The notes under the pieces are model-generated. The model searched no databases, was not told the DNA's origin, and saw nothing but the letters and a program-made list of their open reading frames with translations. A program made the translations under genes and the position numbers. Positions 1 through 6,913 of a stretch of 64,000 bases of DNA are shown one piece after another. Each line of letters begins with the position of its first letter. The stretch's first letter is position 1. The stretch comes from Desulfovibrio sp. (GTDB lineage: Bacteria > Desulfobacterota > Desulfovibrionia > Desulfovibrionales > Desulfovibrionaceae), in assembly GCA_024683955.1 (NCBI GenBank), contig JAIKXS010000023.1:1-64000 (forward strand), in the 5' to 3' direction.

Positions 1-18
1 GAAATCGAGGCGTCCCAT
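1..18 (-). CDS. 5' end of a minus-strand gene leaving the window (partial)
   Basis: Only the first six codons are visible, reading M-G-R-L-D-F on the minus strand. The start is supported by a strong GGAGG Shine-Dalgarno (complement of 27-31) with an 8-base spacer to the ATG at 18. Six residues do not allow a family call. Its position beyond the T3SS translocon operon makes another T3SS-related gene possible, but that is inference. Confidence 0.45.
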
Positions 19-524
19 CTCTTCTTCCTCCGCAACCTTATAATTTCACATAGCCGAGAAAATATCTAGATGAAATTTCAAAAAAATAAACCATTTTTTA
101 CGAATCATCTCGCTCGCTGCAGGGCTACTGAATAGTTACAAATTCTTCATGTACATTTTTTTTGAAATTTATTCCTTAATTTATTTGAAAAAAATAAAGA
201 TTATGTGAGCTCGTTTTACACTCGCGGAGAAAAGTGTATCGTAGGATTTTTCTCTTTGAAAATGTCAGGATGAAAAGAGGATTTTGTACAGCATAAATAC
301 ACGTGCATTGTAGTTAAATTTCTTGCTTGTTATGATTATGGACAGGAATATTTTTGCTATTGCCAGAATGTTGAGGATATCTTTTTTTATATCTTCGCTT
401 AGTGTATTTCGCTTAGTGTATTATTCTTTCAGAGTCAGGAGAAAGGTAAAAAAGGTTGAAATTACGCTCAGTGATGAAGGAGTCTAACATGAGAGAAATA
501 ATATACCATATGATCTCTTTGAAC
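19..524. other. AT-rich intergenic region without a supported gene
   Basis: About 500 bases between the partial gene at the left edge and the terminator of the translocon operon. It is clearly richer in A and T than the flanking genes, and short reading frames in it look random. It probably carries the promoter of the left-edge gene. A perfect 14-base tandem repeat lies at 394-421. Confidence 0.6.
394..421. repeat. Perfect 14-base tandem direct repeat (two copies)
   Basis: The unit TTCGCTTAGTGTAT occurs at 394-407 and again, without a gap, at 408-421. It sits in the AT-rich region upstream of the left-edge gene. It could be a replication slippage product or a pair of regulator half-sites; the sequence alone does not decide. 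Confidence 0.8.
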
Positions 525-569
525 CAAAAAGCTGGAAAGCCAGCACTCTAAAGGAGTGTGGTTTTCCAG
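525..569 (-). terminator. Intrinsic terminator of the T3SS translocon operon
   Basis: An imperfect hairpin, CTGGAAAGCCAGCACTC at 532-548 pairing with GAGTGTGGTTTTCCAG, is followed on the minus strand by a short U tract (CTTTTTGG). It lies 30 bases beyond the stop of the last translocon gene, as expected for an operon end. Confidence 0.7.
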
Positions 570-598
570 TGTTGAGAGTTGAGAGAAAAAATCGTTCG

Positions 599-1147
599 TT
601 ATTGTCCTCTTGCAAGACTGGTGAGAACCTGATTGGATTGGGATATGGCCGAGATGGAGCCCTGCATGTAACTGTTGTACTGACCCATGAAGTCCTGAAG
701 CTGCACCATTTTGGTTTGAATATCCGCACCCAAAGTATCCAGCTTGGTTTGCATCTTAGCGATGCACAAGTCCCACGCTTTGTCGAGCTTATCGTTATCC
801 TGCTTATCCTTTTGCTTTGCTCTGCCTGCAGAGTTGTTATCAGGAAGACTTACGCCGTTCTCTTTGGCCCATTTCTTGAGTTCGTCAGGAATATAATCTG
901 TGTCTCCCCAGGGGTTCGTATAATGCCTGCCTGCCTTCATATCGCGAGCCATATTCAGGGCATCAGCACATTCTTTCTTTTTCGCCTGTTCGTTCTCGAT
1001 TTCCTTGATGCCTGCAAGAGCCTGTTCTTTATTGGCCTTTGCCAGCTCCATCTGAAGCATGGCGAGGGCCAGCTGTGGGCTTCCAGCAGCTGAAAAAGAG
1101 CCGAATACGGATTGTGAGGCTGAAGTGTTATTAACTTGTTGAGTCAT
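599..1147 (-). CDS. T3SS EspA/SseB-like translocon filament protein
   Basis: This 182-residue protein resembles the EspA/SseB family, which forms the extracellular filament or tip that links the T3SS needle to the translocon pore. Visible similarities are an N-terminal helix rich in A, L and M (about residues 17-40), a central segment IPDELKKWAKENG that parallels the SseB segment VPEDVIKYMRDNG, and a C-terminal amphipathic helix ending in SLARGQ. The start chosen is ATG 1147, because AGGAGC lies 6 bases upstream; an upstream Met in frame lacks such a site. It is the last gene of the minus-strand operon and directly follows a broken paralogue. The filament role is inferred from family and context; a tip protein role is the alternative. 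Confidence 0.7.
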   Translation of the reverse strand: MTQQVNNTSASQSVFGSFSAAGSPQLALAMLQMELAKANKEQALAGIKEIENEQAKKKECADALNMARDMKAGRHYTNPWGDTDYIPDELKKWAKENGVSLPDNNSAGRAKQKDKQDNDKLDKAWDLCIAKMQTKLDTLGADIQTKMVQLQDFMGQYNSYMQGSISAISQSNQVLTSLARGQ

Positions 1148-1157
1148 AAATATGCTC

Positions 1158-1670
1158 CTATTGTCCTTTGGCAAGAACTATGAGTACCTGATTAGACTGA
1201 GAAATAGCCGAGTTTACACCCTGCATGTAGCTGTTGTACTGTCACATGCAGTCCTGAAGCTGTACCATTTTGGTCTGAATATCCGCTCCCACGGTATCCA
1301 GCTTGGTTTGTATCTGAGCGATGAGCTTCTCCCAGTTCTTGTTGTTTTCTTCTTTATCACGGGCCTTATCAGGAACAGAGAATCCCATCCCTTCCGCGGC
1401 TTTGTAGAACTCAGCGCTCGTGTAGGGCTTCACGCCCGCTTTCATAGTTTGCGTCACTGTTCAAGTAGTCGCTCGCCTGGTTTATGCTTCTGTGATTTCT
1501 TTTTTCTTGGTCTGTCCGCTCTCGATTTCCTTGATGCCTGTGAGAGTCTGTTCCTTATTTGCTTTAGCCAGATCCAACTGAAGCGTGGCGAAGGCCAGCT
1601 GCGGGCTTCCAGCAGCAGAAAAAGTGCCAAATACCGAATATGAGGAGGAAACTTTGGTGACCTGGCTCAT
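1158..1670 (-). pseudogene. Broken tandem paralogue of the EspA/SseB-like filament gene
   Basis: The frame opens with MSQVTKVSSSYSVFGTFSAA and stays closely similar to the neighbouring intact filament gene up to KKKEITEA, where TAA (1482-1484) ends it. Reading continues in a shifted frame (INQASDYLNSDANYE), then returns to the first frame (PYTSAEFYKAAEGMGFSVPD) and matches the paralogue's C-terminus through MVQLQDCM. There a TGA (1242-1244) replaces the glycine codon of the paralogue, followed by QYNSYMQG and a normal TAG at 1158-1160. So there are two compensating frameshifts and one nonsense change. The stop overlaps the ribosome site of the downstream intact copy. The lesions are few, so loss looks recent. 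Confidence 0.85.
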
Positions 1671-1716
1671 AGTGATAATTTCTTGATGGGACTAAGAATG
1701 CTGCGATTTATAAATG

Positions 1717-2451
1717 TTACCCCATGATTCTGGACATGGTCTGGTTCATGTTGGCCTGCATTGAGTTCATGAACTCCATGGACTTGTTTATAAGATCACG
1801 CTGGGCCTGCATGGAGGTCCTCAGAGTCTCCATCATGGTCCGGTGATTTTCAATGGCCGCGTCAAGTTGTTTGTTTTCGGCCTGCTTTCCGGCGTTAAGG
1901 TAACCGCCGATAGCATTAAGTGTTCCGCTAAAGGAACCGCCGATTGTATTCATGGCCTGCCCTTTTGACTCGGCAATTTTGAGGGCGTCTCCCCCTCCAC
2001 CGCCCGCGACGGTTGAAGCGGCCGCAATACTCATGCCTGCACTTGCCACAGCCCCTGCGATGGCGAAACACATCTGCTGAAAGGCACCCTTTTCGATGTT
2101 ATCGGCCTGCGTTTGCATTGTCTGCGTCACGGCATCGTTATGCTTTAAGAGCTCCTTGGTATTTAGCTCATTCTGTTCGGCTGCCTCTTTGACACAGAGG
2201 GCAGCCAGAAGGGCTCCTGGCGAAAGAGTGGCAACAAGACCGGTGAGGCATGCCATGTCCGCATTGGCCTTCGGAGCGTCCGGAACGAAGCCGCGACCGG
2301 ACGTATCGTTGTTGGTTGGGCTTTCTGGCGGGGTTTGCGGTGTTGCGGGTGAGTTGTCAACGGCCCCGAACTTTTTGGTTGGGGAGGCACCGTCAACATC
2401 ATCCTGATAGGTATTGACGGGATGGTTGCTTGGGAAATGTACCTGAGACAT
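1717..2451 (-). CDS. sctB: T3SS minor translocator, SctB (YopD/EspB/SseD-like)
   Basis: A 244-residue protein with the layout of the minor pore-forming translocator that, with SctE, makes the host-membrane pore. The N-terminal 60 residues are polar and proline rich. A hydrophobic segment lies at about 67-87, and an Ala/Gly-rich probable membrane helix at about 125-150, followed by a Gln/Met/Asn-rich amphipathic coiled C-terminus typical of SseD and EspB. Start ATG 2451 is backed by AAGGAGA seven bases upstream. It lies 12 bases after sctE in the translocon operon. Sequence identity to named SctB proteins is not obvious by eye; operon position and hydropathy carry the call. Confidence 0.65.
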   Translation of the reverse strand: MSQVHFPSNHPVNTYQDDVDGASPTKKFGAVDNSPATPQTPPESPTNNDTSGRGFVPDAPKANADMACLTGLVATLSPGALLAALCVKEAAEQNELNTKELLKHNDAVTQTMQTQADNIEKGAFQQMCFAIAGAVASAGMSIAAASTVAGGGGGDALKIAESKGQAMNTIGGSFSGTLNAIGGYLNAGKQAENKQLDAAIENHRTMMETLRTSMQAQRDLINKSMEFMNSMQANMNQTMSRIMG

Positions 2452-2463
2452 TACGTATTCTCC

Positions 2464-3480
2464 TTATGCCATGGCGGTACCGCCGCCCTCGGTAAGGATG
2501 GCGGTCTGGGTGGCAGTATTTTCCTTGACGATTTCACCAACTGTTTCAGCGGTTTTCTGACTGTCTTCAATTACTTGCTTCATATGCTTTGTTACGAGTT
2601 CGTTCACCATCTGGATATTCTCCAGAATGGCCTGAAGACGCTTTTGGTCGGCCTGTGCCTTGGAGGCTTCGTATGTGTAGACGGAACTGGCAATGGTTGT
2701 GCCAGAACTGGTTACGTCTACGGTGCTTTTTGCAATCAGGGCTACCTTGCTTGCGGTTTGCGCAGTCTGTTCCAAATTGCCTGCGGTGCTTGAGGCACTG
2801 GCACCACACGAGCAGACAAGAGCGGCAATAGAAATGGTAACGTCTAAGCCCAACTTGACCCACATGCCTGCCTCTTTGCTCCCGGAAATTTTTTCGATGA
2901 GTTTCCCTATCCCGCTTGTCAGGCCCCATCCCTGGCCGTTAACGGCCGTTCCTATTTCGTCCAGGATGGAATCGGCGATACTAACGCCTATAAGCGTGAG
3001 CCCCGCCACTCCTGCAGCTGAACCGACTCCCGTGGCGATCATGGCAACGCAGCCTGCAGCCGCCAGAGCCATGCCGATGTACTTGAAGACGCTGGTGACT
3101 TTACTCCAGAAGCCGGCCTCTTCAAGTTTGTCGATCTGTTCCTGGATCTTAGCGATTTTTTCCTTGTTCGTTGCCTCGCGCGCCTCCGCGTTAGCCTTGA
3201 CAGTGGCTATGCCGGCATTGGTTTCCGTTGTTCGTACTTTGTCGCCAATGGCGTCAAGAAGAATATCCAGGGCAATGGATCCCCCTGCAGCCAGAGCCGG
3301 CGCTGGAAGTGTAGGAAGTTCCTGTGAACTGGCAGATTTGGTACCATCCTTTGCGGGAGGTACGATTTCTTCGGTACCTGCTCCCGGACCCGATACTGCT
3401 TTGCCGGTTGTGAGGGATACCTCTTCAGCCGAGTGGGAAGCCTGTGACTGAGCTGGCTGATTCATAATTACTTGAGACAT
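2464..3480 (-). CDS. sctE: T3SS major translocator, SctE (YopB/EspD/SseC-like)
   Basis: This 338-residue protein fits the major translocator family that inserts into host membrane. A polar, secreted-type N-terminus (1-60) is followed by a coiled-coil segment (about 90-122), a long Ala/Gly-rich hydrophobic hairpin region (about 134-168), a second hydrophobic segment (about 206-228) and a C-terminal coiled coil. Two transmembrane regions flanked by coiled coils are the hallmark of YopB/SseC proteins. The gene directly follows the LcrH-type chaperone gene, which is the usual partner arrangement. The N-terminal MSQV is shared with the SctB and filament paralogue genes. Confidence 0.75.
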   Translation of the reverse strand: MSQVIMNQPAQSQASHSAEEVSLTTGKAVSGPGAGTEEIVPPAKDGTKSASSQELPTLPAPALAAGGSIALDILLDAIGDKVRTTETNAGIATVKANAEAREATNKEKIAKIQEQIDKLEEAGFWSKVTSVFKYIGMALAAAGCVAMIATGVGSAAGVAGLTLIGVSIADSILDEIGTAVNGQGWGLTSGIGKLIEKISGSKEAGMWVKLGLDVTISIAALVCSCGASASSTAGNLEQTAQTASKVALIAKSTVDVTSSGTTIASSVYTYEASKAQADQKRLQAILENIQMVNELVTKHMKQVIEDSQKTAETVGEIVKENTATQTAILTEGGGTAMA

Positions 3481-3489
3481 AAGGAGCTC

Positions 3490-4008
3490 CTATCCCAGTG
3501 TGGCCATCAGTTCCTGGGACAATTTACGGTACCGTGCTTGTTCCGGGTCGCTGTCGTTTCCTGCAGAGATAGCTATATCGAGCACTTTGCGCGCCGCTTC
3601 CTTGTCCTGAATGGAGTAACAACATTGAGCCAGCAGATAGAGCGGCTTTGCGCTCATCGGGTAGCCCAGTTGCGCCGCACGGGCAAAGCAGAAAACAGCT
3701 TCTCGGTATTCTGCTTTTTTTTCAAGGCAACAGCCAAGCCCGATCCAGTTGCGGGGCACGTCATTATCGTACTGGCAGAGAGCCCGGTACATGGTTTCCG
3801 CATCGTGTATTTTTCCGGCGGAAAACAGGTTGCAGGCCAGAGCGTAACCGGCTTCAAGGGATTTTGCAGGGATATGGAACATCTCTGCTACACTTGCACC
3901 TTTTTTTGCCTGTTCATACAGGGAAGAGACCTCTTCCTTCGAGAGACCCGAAATTTCGGCAATACGTTCAAGAGTACTGTTCATATCGGTGTTTTTTGCT
4001 TGTGCCAT
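3490..4008 (-). CDS. T3SS translocator chaperone (LcrH/SycD/CesD family)
   Basis: A 172-residue cytoplasmic class II chaperone that would keep SctE and SctB soluble before export. The sequence shows tetratricopeptide-like helical repeats from about residue 50 on (AGYALACNLFSAGKIHDAET, then NWIGLGCCLEKKAEYREAV, then PLYLLAQCCYSIQDKEAA), the arrangement known from SycD and SicA. The start ATG 4008 has AGGAG six bases upstream. It lies just upstream of sctE with a 9-base gap, the classic chaperone-translocator order. Confidence 0.82.
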   Translation of the reverse strand: MAQAKNTDMNSTLERIAEISGLSKEEVSSLYEQAKKGASVAEMFHIPAKSLEAGYALACNLFSAGKIHDAETMYRALCQYDNDVPRNWIGLGCCLEKKAEYREAVFCFARAAQLGYPMSAKPLYLLAQCCYSIQDKEAARKVLDIAISAGNDSDPEQARYRKLSQELMATLG

Positions 4009-4020
4009 GATTGACTCCTG

Positions 4021-4335
4021 CTATATACGCATGGCACCATGCCGACGCCCACCTGGTGCCGCGCCTCCGTTGCCTGATTTTGCGGCCGACATGCTTCCGG
4101 CGAATTGGGCAGCGCGTGCAGCACCATCACGTTTTGCCTTTGCCTTTGCCTCTTCAAGTGCTCGCTGAACTTCCGGTGTAATGTCATTCTCGTTCTGTTG
4201 AAGTTTCCCTTCATCGTCTTCAGGCAGACCAGCTGCTTTCCGAAGATCTTTTTCTTTTTGTTGAAGCCGGGAAAACTCTTCCTGAAGTTCCGCAAATACG
4301 GCATCCTGACGGTCGCTGTCTTCTTGAGTAAACAT
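4021..4335 (-). CDS. Small charged protein, first gene of the translocon operon (unknown)
   Basis: A 104-residue hydrophilic protein of unknown family. Residues 8-50 form a Glu/Gln/Lys-rich predicted coiled coil, and the C-terminal 40 residues are Ala/Gly/Arg rich with basic character. ATG 4335 was chosen over upstream frames because AAGGTGG precedes it at about 4 bases. It is the promoter-proximal gene of the translocon operon, so a T3SS role (small chaperone, secreted regulator or needle-assembly protein) is likely by context only; no motif identifies it. Confidence 0.65.
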   Translation of the reverse strand: MFTQEDSDRQDAVFAELQEEFSRLQQKEKDLRKAAGLPEDDEGKLQQNENDITPEVQRALEEAKAKAKRDGAARAAQFAGSMSAAKSGNGGAAPGGRRHGAMRI

Positions 4336-4667
4336 AATCCACCTTGAAAATGGGTTAAGGGTTAAGAAAATTTCTTGAAATTTTAATAATCCTTTTTGAG
4401 GGTGGCTGCAAGGTTCTGCAAACCGTGTCCCTCTTCGTAAAGCAAATTGCATACCCGTTTGAATTACTCTTATTTCCGATTTAATTATACAGGGTTATAA
4501 AAGTCAATAACGTGAAACGAATACTTTTTTCGTCAATTATGTCGAAGTTTCATCATATACGATGGCCTTCTGTCGCATTAATGGCGACAATCGCTGTACG
4601 TTGATTTTTTATGAAACCGCTCATATAGTCAATCTTAAAAAAACCGCAAACTGCAAGGAGGAGGGCC
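4336..4667. promoter_or_regulatory. Divergent promoter region between the two T3SS operons
   Basis: This 332-base intergenic space separates the minus-strand translocon operon from the plus-strand gatekeeper/export operon, so it should hold both promoters. On the minus strand a TATAAT-like -10 lies at 4484-4489, about 145 bases from the first start codon; no well-spaced -35 is clear. An inverted repeat TGAAAC (4513-4518) / GTTTCA (4547-4552) with a 28-base spacer could be a regulator site but may be chance. A strong GGAGGAGGG leads into the sctW start. Confidence 0.5.
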
Positions 4668-5789
4668 ATGCTTAATGAAGTCACCGGCCAGATGCAGGCC
4701 ACATTCTCCAATACTCCTGGCGCCGGGCAGGCACAGGGGGCCACGGGCAAACTCATTGGGAAGGCCGTGGTGGAGGTCATTACTCCCCAGTCCATTCTCC
4801 AGGATGCAATGGAGGAGATCAGCTTTAACTTCAATAAATCTGATGACTACGCCCTTAAGAGCCGTAAAGAGCGTAACCGTACTGACAGCTCATTGAAGGA
4901 TAGACTTAACGCATACCGCAAAGTCGCGGAAAAAAATGCTGCCGATCCCAAGAAGGCTGCCGAGGAACTTGCCCAGTCCGTTGAGGAACGTCCCGAACGC
5001 GAGGCTATTCTAAAGGACGCCCTTGAGCGACATGAGGAACCTGCAGACGCCTGGGCTGCGCTGGAAGAAGCGCGCGATCTTCTTAAGCAGAAAGGCGCTG
5101 AGCCTGCGGTGCTCAGGGAATTGGACGAAGCCCTTGCACTCATGGATATTCGTTACGGAGCGGCTATTCGCGCCGGCATCACTGGTACGTTGACCGCTGC
5201 TGAGAACTATGTTTCCCTAGGCTCTCCCCTGGAACTCGGCTCTACGTACCGCCAGTGCGTTCTTGAATTCACCACCACGAAGGATCTCTATTCTTTTATT
5301 GTTAACAAATACGGTGGCGATTTTGACAAGGCGGTGGACTTTCTTTACGCCTCTCTTGCTGCGGACATGGGGTGTGACGAGCCGAGCACGGACAAGGCTT
5401 CCCTAGAAAGCGTGAATACAAGTCTGGGCAAGTTGCGCAGTTTTCAGAGTGCCCACGACCAGTGCAGCAAACAGCTGCAACGTTGGGGAGATGTGCATCA
5501 TGTTCAATGCGACATGAAGGGAATTGATCTGCTTGGCAAGATTCTTGACCTTGGCTCCCAGTCCTACATAGGAGCATCCGATGCGGAAGGCCTCGCCCGT
5601 GATGCCAAGGCAGCAGACCTTGAACACCGTATTTTCTTTTTGCAGGAACTGCAGCAGAATATTCGCGGTTTTTCACCCCTCGTTTTTGATAAGGAGGACG
5701 GCCGTGCCCACGTGCTTGATGCGGTGCAGGACGCTGTGGACAACGCCGTTGCCGAAGAAGATGCCATGCTTGCGGCGGAGGAGAGCTGA
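4668..5789 (+). CDS. sctW: T3SS gatekeeper SctW (YopN-TyeA/InvE/SepL family)
   Basis: A 373-residue gatekeeper that controls the switch from translocator to effector export and sits at the cytosolic face of the export gate. Its length matches a natural fusion of YopN (about 290) and TyeA (about 92). The middle part (about 60-160) is charged and helical, and the C-terminal part holds an HrpJ/TyeA-like helical region. It opens the operon SctW, SycN-like, SctX-like, SctY-like, SctV, which is the Yersinia order. A strong GGAGGAGGG precedes the ATG. The assignment rests on length, composition and conserved order more than on a diagnostic motif. Confidence 0.78.
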   Translation: MLNEVTGQMQATFSNTPGAGQAQGATGKLIGKAVVEVITPQSILQDAMEEISFNFNKSDDYALKSRKERNRTDSSLKDRLNAYRKVAEKNAADPKKAAEELAQSVEERPEREAILKDALERHEEPADAWAALEEARDLLKQKGAEPAVLRELDEALALMDIRYGAAIRAGITGTLTAAENYVSLGSPLELGSTYRQCVLEFTTTKDLYSFIVNKYGGDFDKAVDFLYASLAADMGCDEPSTDKASLESVNTSLGKLRSFQSAHDQCSKQLQRWGDVHHVQCDMKGIDLLGKILDLGSQSYIGASDAEGLARDAKAADLEHRIFFLQELQQNIRGFSPLVFDKEDGRAHVLDAVQDAVDNAVAEEDAMLAAEES

Positions 5790-5791
5790 TC

Positions 5792-6175
5792 ATGTCAATG
5801 CAATCGGCTGTAGAGGAATTCGGCAGGCGACTCGGTATGCCATCGCTGACTGTGGGGCCAGAAGGCCTTGCAGCACTTGATATTTCTGATGTGGGGCGCC
5901 TGACCCTTGAAATTTTGAGCAAAAGTGGTCAAGAAGAACTTCTGGTGTACCTTTCTAGACCTGTGCCGGCCCATGACCGCGATCTGGCAAAGCGTGCGCT
6001 GGCCTTCTGCCATTTCAGCACGCCAAGACCTTTTGCGCTTTGGGCGGGTATCTATAAAGACGATCTGATCCTTCTTACTCGTTTCAGCGAGAGGGAGGCC
6101 ACTGGTCAGGTTTTGGAAAATGCGGCGCTTTTTCTGACCGACAGTCTGAAGGTCATCTGTGAAAGGAGTAAATAG
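5792..6175 (+). CDS. Small T3SS chaperone, SycN-like by position
   Basis: A 127-residue acidic protein starting 2 bases after the sctW stop. Size and pattern (an N-terminal helix, a beta-rich middle around ELLVYLSRPVP and FALWAGIYKDDLILLTRF, then a C-terminal helix) fit the class I CesT/SycN chaperone fold, which binds the N-terminus of gatekeepers or effectors. In Yersinia the SycN gene lies at the same place after yopN-tyeA. Direct similarity to SycN is weak by eye, so the partner (SctW) is inferred from the adjacency. Confidence 0.6.
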   Translation: MSMQSAVEEFGRRLGMPSLTVGPEGLAALDISDVGRLTLEILSKSGQEELLVYLSRPVPAHDRDLAKRALAFCHFSTPRPFALWAGIYKDDLILLTRFSEREATGQVLENAALFLTDSLKVICERSK

Positions 6176-6177
6176 TT

Positions 6178-6543
6178 ATGCCTGACCAATTGCGTCTTCT
6201 GGATGGGAATCTCGGTATACAGAGCGTCTTAAATGCGCAGGATATGCCGCGTATGCCCGAGGCCAGGCCATTGCCCTCAACAGCATTGCGCGAGGCCGGA
6301 CTTGAGGAGCTTTTTGGCACACTGACAACTGAAAAATTTCTTGAGCAGACCCTCTGTCCTTCTGTGGGCGACGGCACGGTCCTGCAGCCGGCCGAGTTCA
6401 GCGCCTGCCTGAAGGAGAGCCTCGCCGCGCTTAAGGACAGTCGTCAGCCTGAAGTTCGTTCTTTCGTGAGCGCTGAGCTGGCTCCGCTGATCGAAAACGA
6501 GGCGCTCTTACAGGCTTACGCCGGGCTGCTTATCGGAGGGTGA
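6178..6543 (+). CDS. SctX-like protein (YscX family, early T3SS substrate)
   Basis: A 121-residue protein whose ends resemble YscX: an N-terminal stretch with GIQSV and GLEELF, and a C-terminus (SRQPEVRSFVSAELAPLIEN, then EALLQAYAGLL) that parallels the YscX tail with its helix of A, L and Q followed by a terminal LL. YscX is exported early and works with YscY and YscV. Gene order (after the SycN-like gene, before a TPR protein and SctV) agrees. YscX/YscY are known mainly from the Ysc group, so a homologue here is noteworthy. A profile comparison would be needed to make the call firm. Confidence 0.55.
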   Translation: MPDQLRLLDGNLGIQSVLNAQDMPRMPEARPLPSTALREAGLEELFGTLTTEKFLEQTLCPSVGDGTVLQPAEFSACLKESLAALKDSRQPEVRSFVSAELAPLIENEALLQAYAGLLIGG

Positions 6544-6547
6544 TACG

Positions 6548-6913
6548 GTGGCTGATTCGCCGGCATCGGTAGGTCCCCAGCAAAAACGCGCTCTGCGTGT
6601 TCTGGGATATCTTTTTTTGCGTATGGGGCAGTATGCCCGTGCACGGCGTCTTTTCGCCGCTCTGGCGGCCATTGACCCCGGGGACCTCCACGCACGTTGT
6701 TCTTTGGCTCTCGCTTGTATTCATCTTGAGGACGGAGAAGCCGCCCTGCACACACTTGTAGGTTTGGCTCCCGGAGATCCTCTTCCTGGCGGTGACGCCA
6801 CATTGCATTTGCTTTTGGCACGTGCTTACTTGTTGACCGGCAATACGCAAGCGGCGCAGCAGGCCGTGGCTGCATTTTGGAATGACCGCAAGTCGGGGAG
6901 CAGTGATACGTGA
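6548..6913 (+). CDS. SctY-like TPR chaperone (YscY family)
   Basis: A 121-residue protein made of tetratricopeptide-like helices: LGYLFLRMGQYARARRLFAA, then HARCSLALACIHLEDGEAAL, then LHLLLARAYLLTGNTQAAQQ. YscY has the same size and TPR-like fold and binds YscX and the cytosolic part of YscV. The start is GTG 6548, and the stop overlaps the GTG start of sctV by four bases, suggesting translational coupling. Another small TPR protein such as an LcrH-type chaperone is the alternative; position favours SctY. Confidence 0.6.
   Translation: MADSPASVGPQQKRALRVLGYLFLRMGQYARARRLFAALAAIDPGDLHARCSLALACIHLEDGEAALHTLVGLAPGDPLPGGDATLHLLLARAYLLTGNTQAAQQAVAAFWNDRKSGSSDT

Noticed and set aside
1242-1244. 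In-frame TGA in the filament paralogue as a selenocysteine codon
   Set aside because: The paralogue has glycine there, not cysteine, no SECIS-like hairpin is evident, and the gene has frameshifts as well, so it is a nonsense lesion.
2693-3451. A 252-codon open frame opposite sctE
   Set aside because: Low-complexity Ala/Pro/Ser-rich translation opposite a real translocator gene; no start signal.
4484-4514. Full sigma-70 promoter for the translocon operon
   Set aside because: TATAAT is present on the minus strand, but the nearest TTGACT is only 12 bases away, so the pair is not a normal promoter; only the -10 candidate is mentioned.
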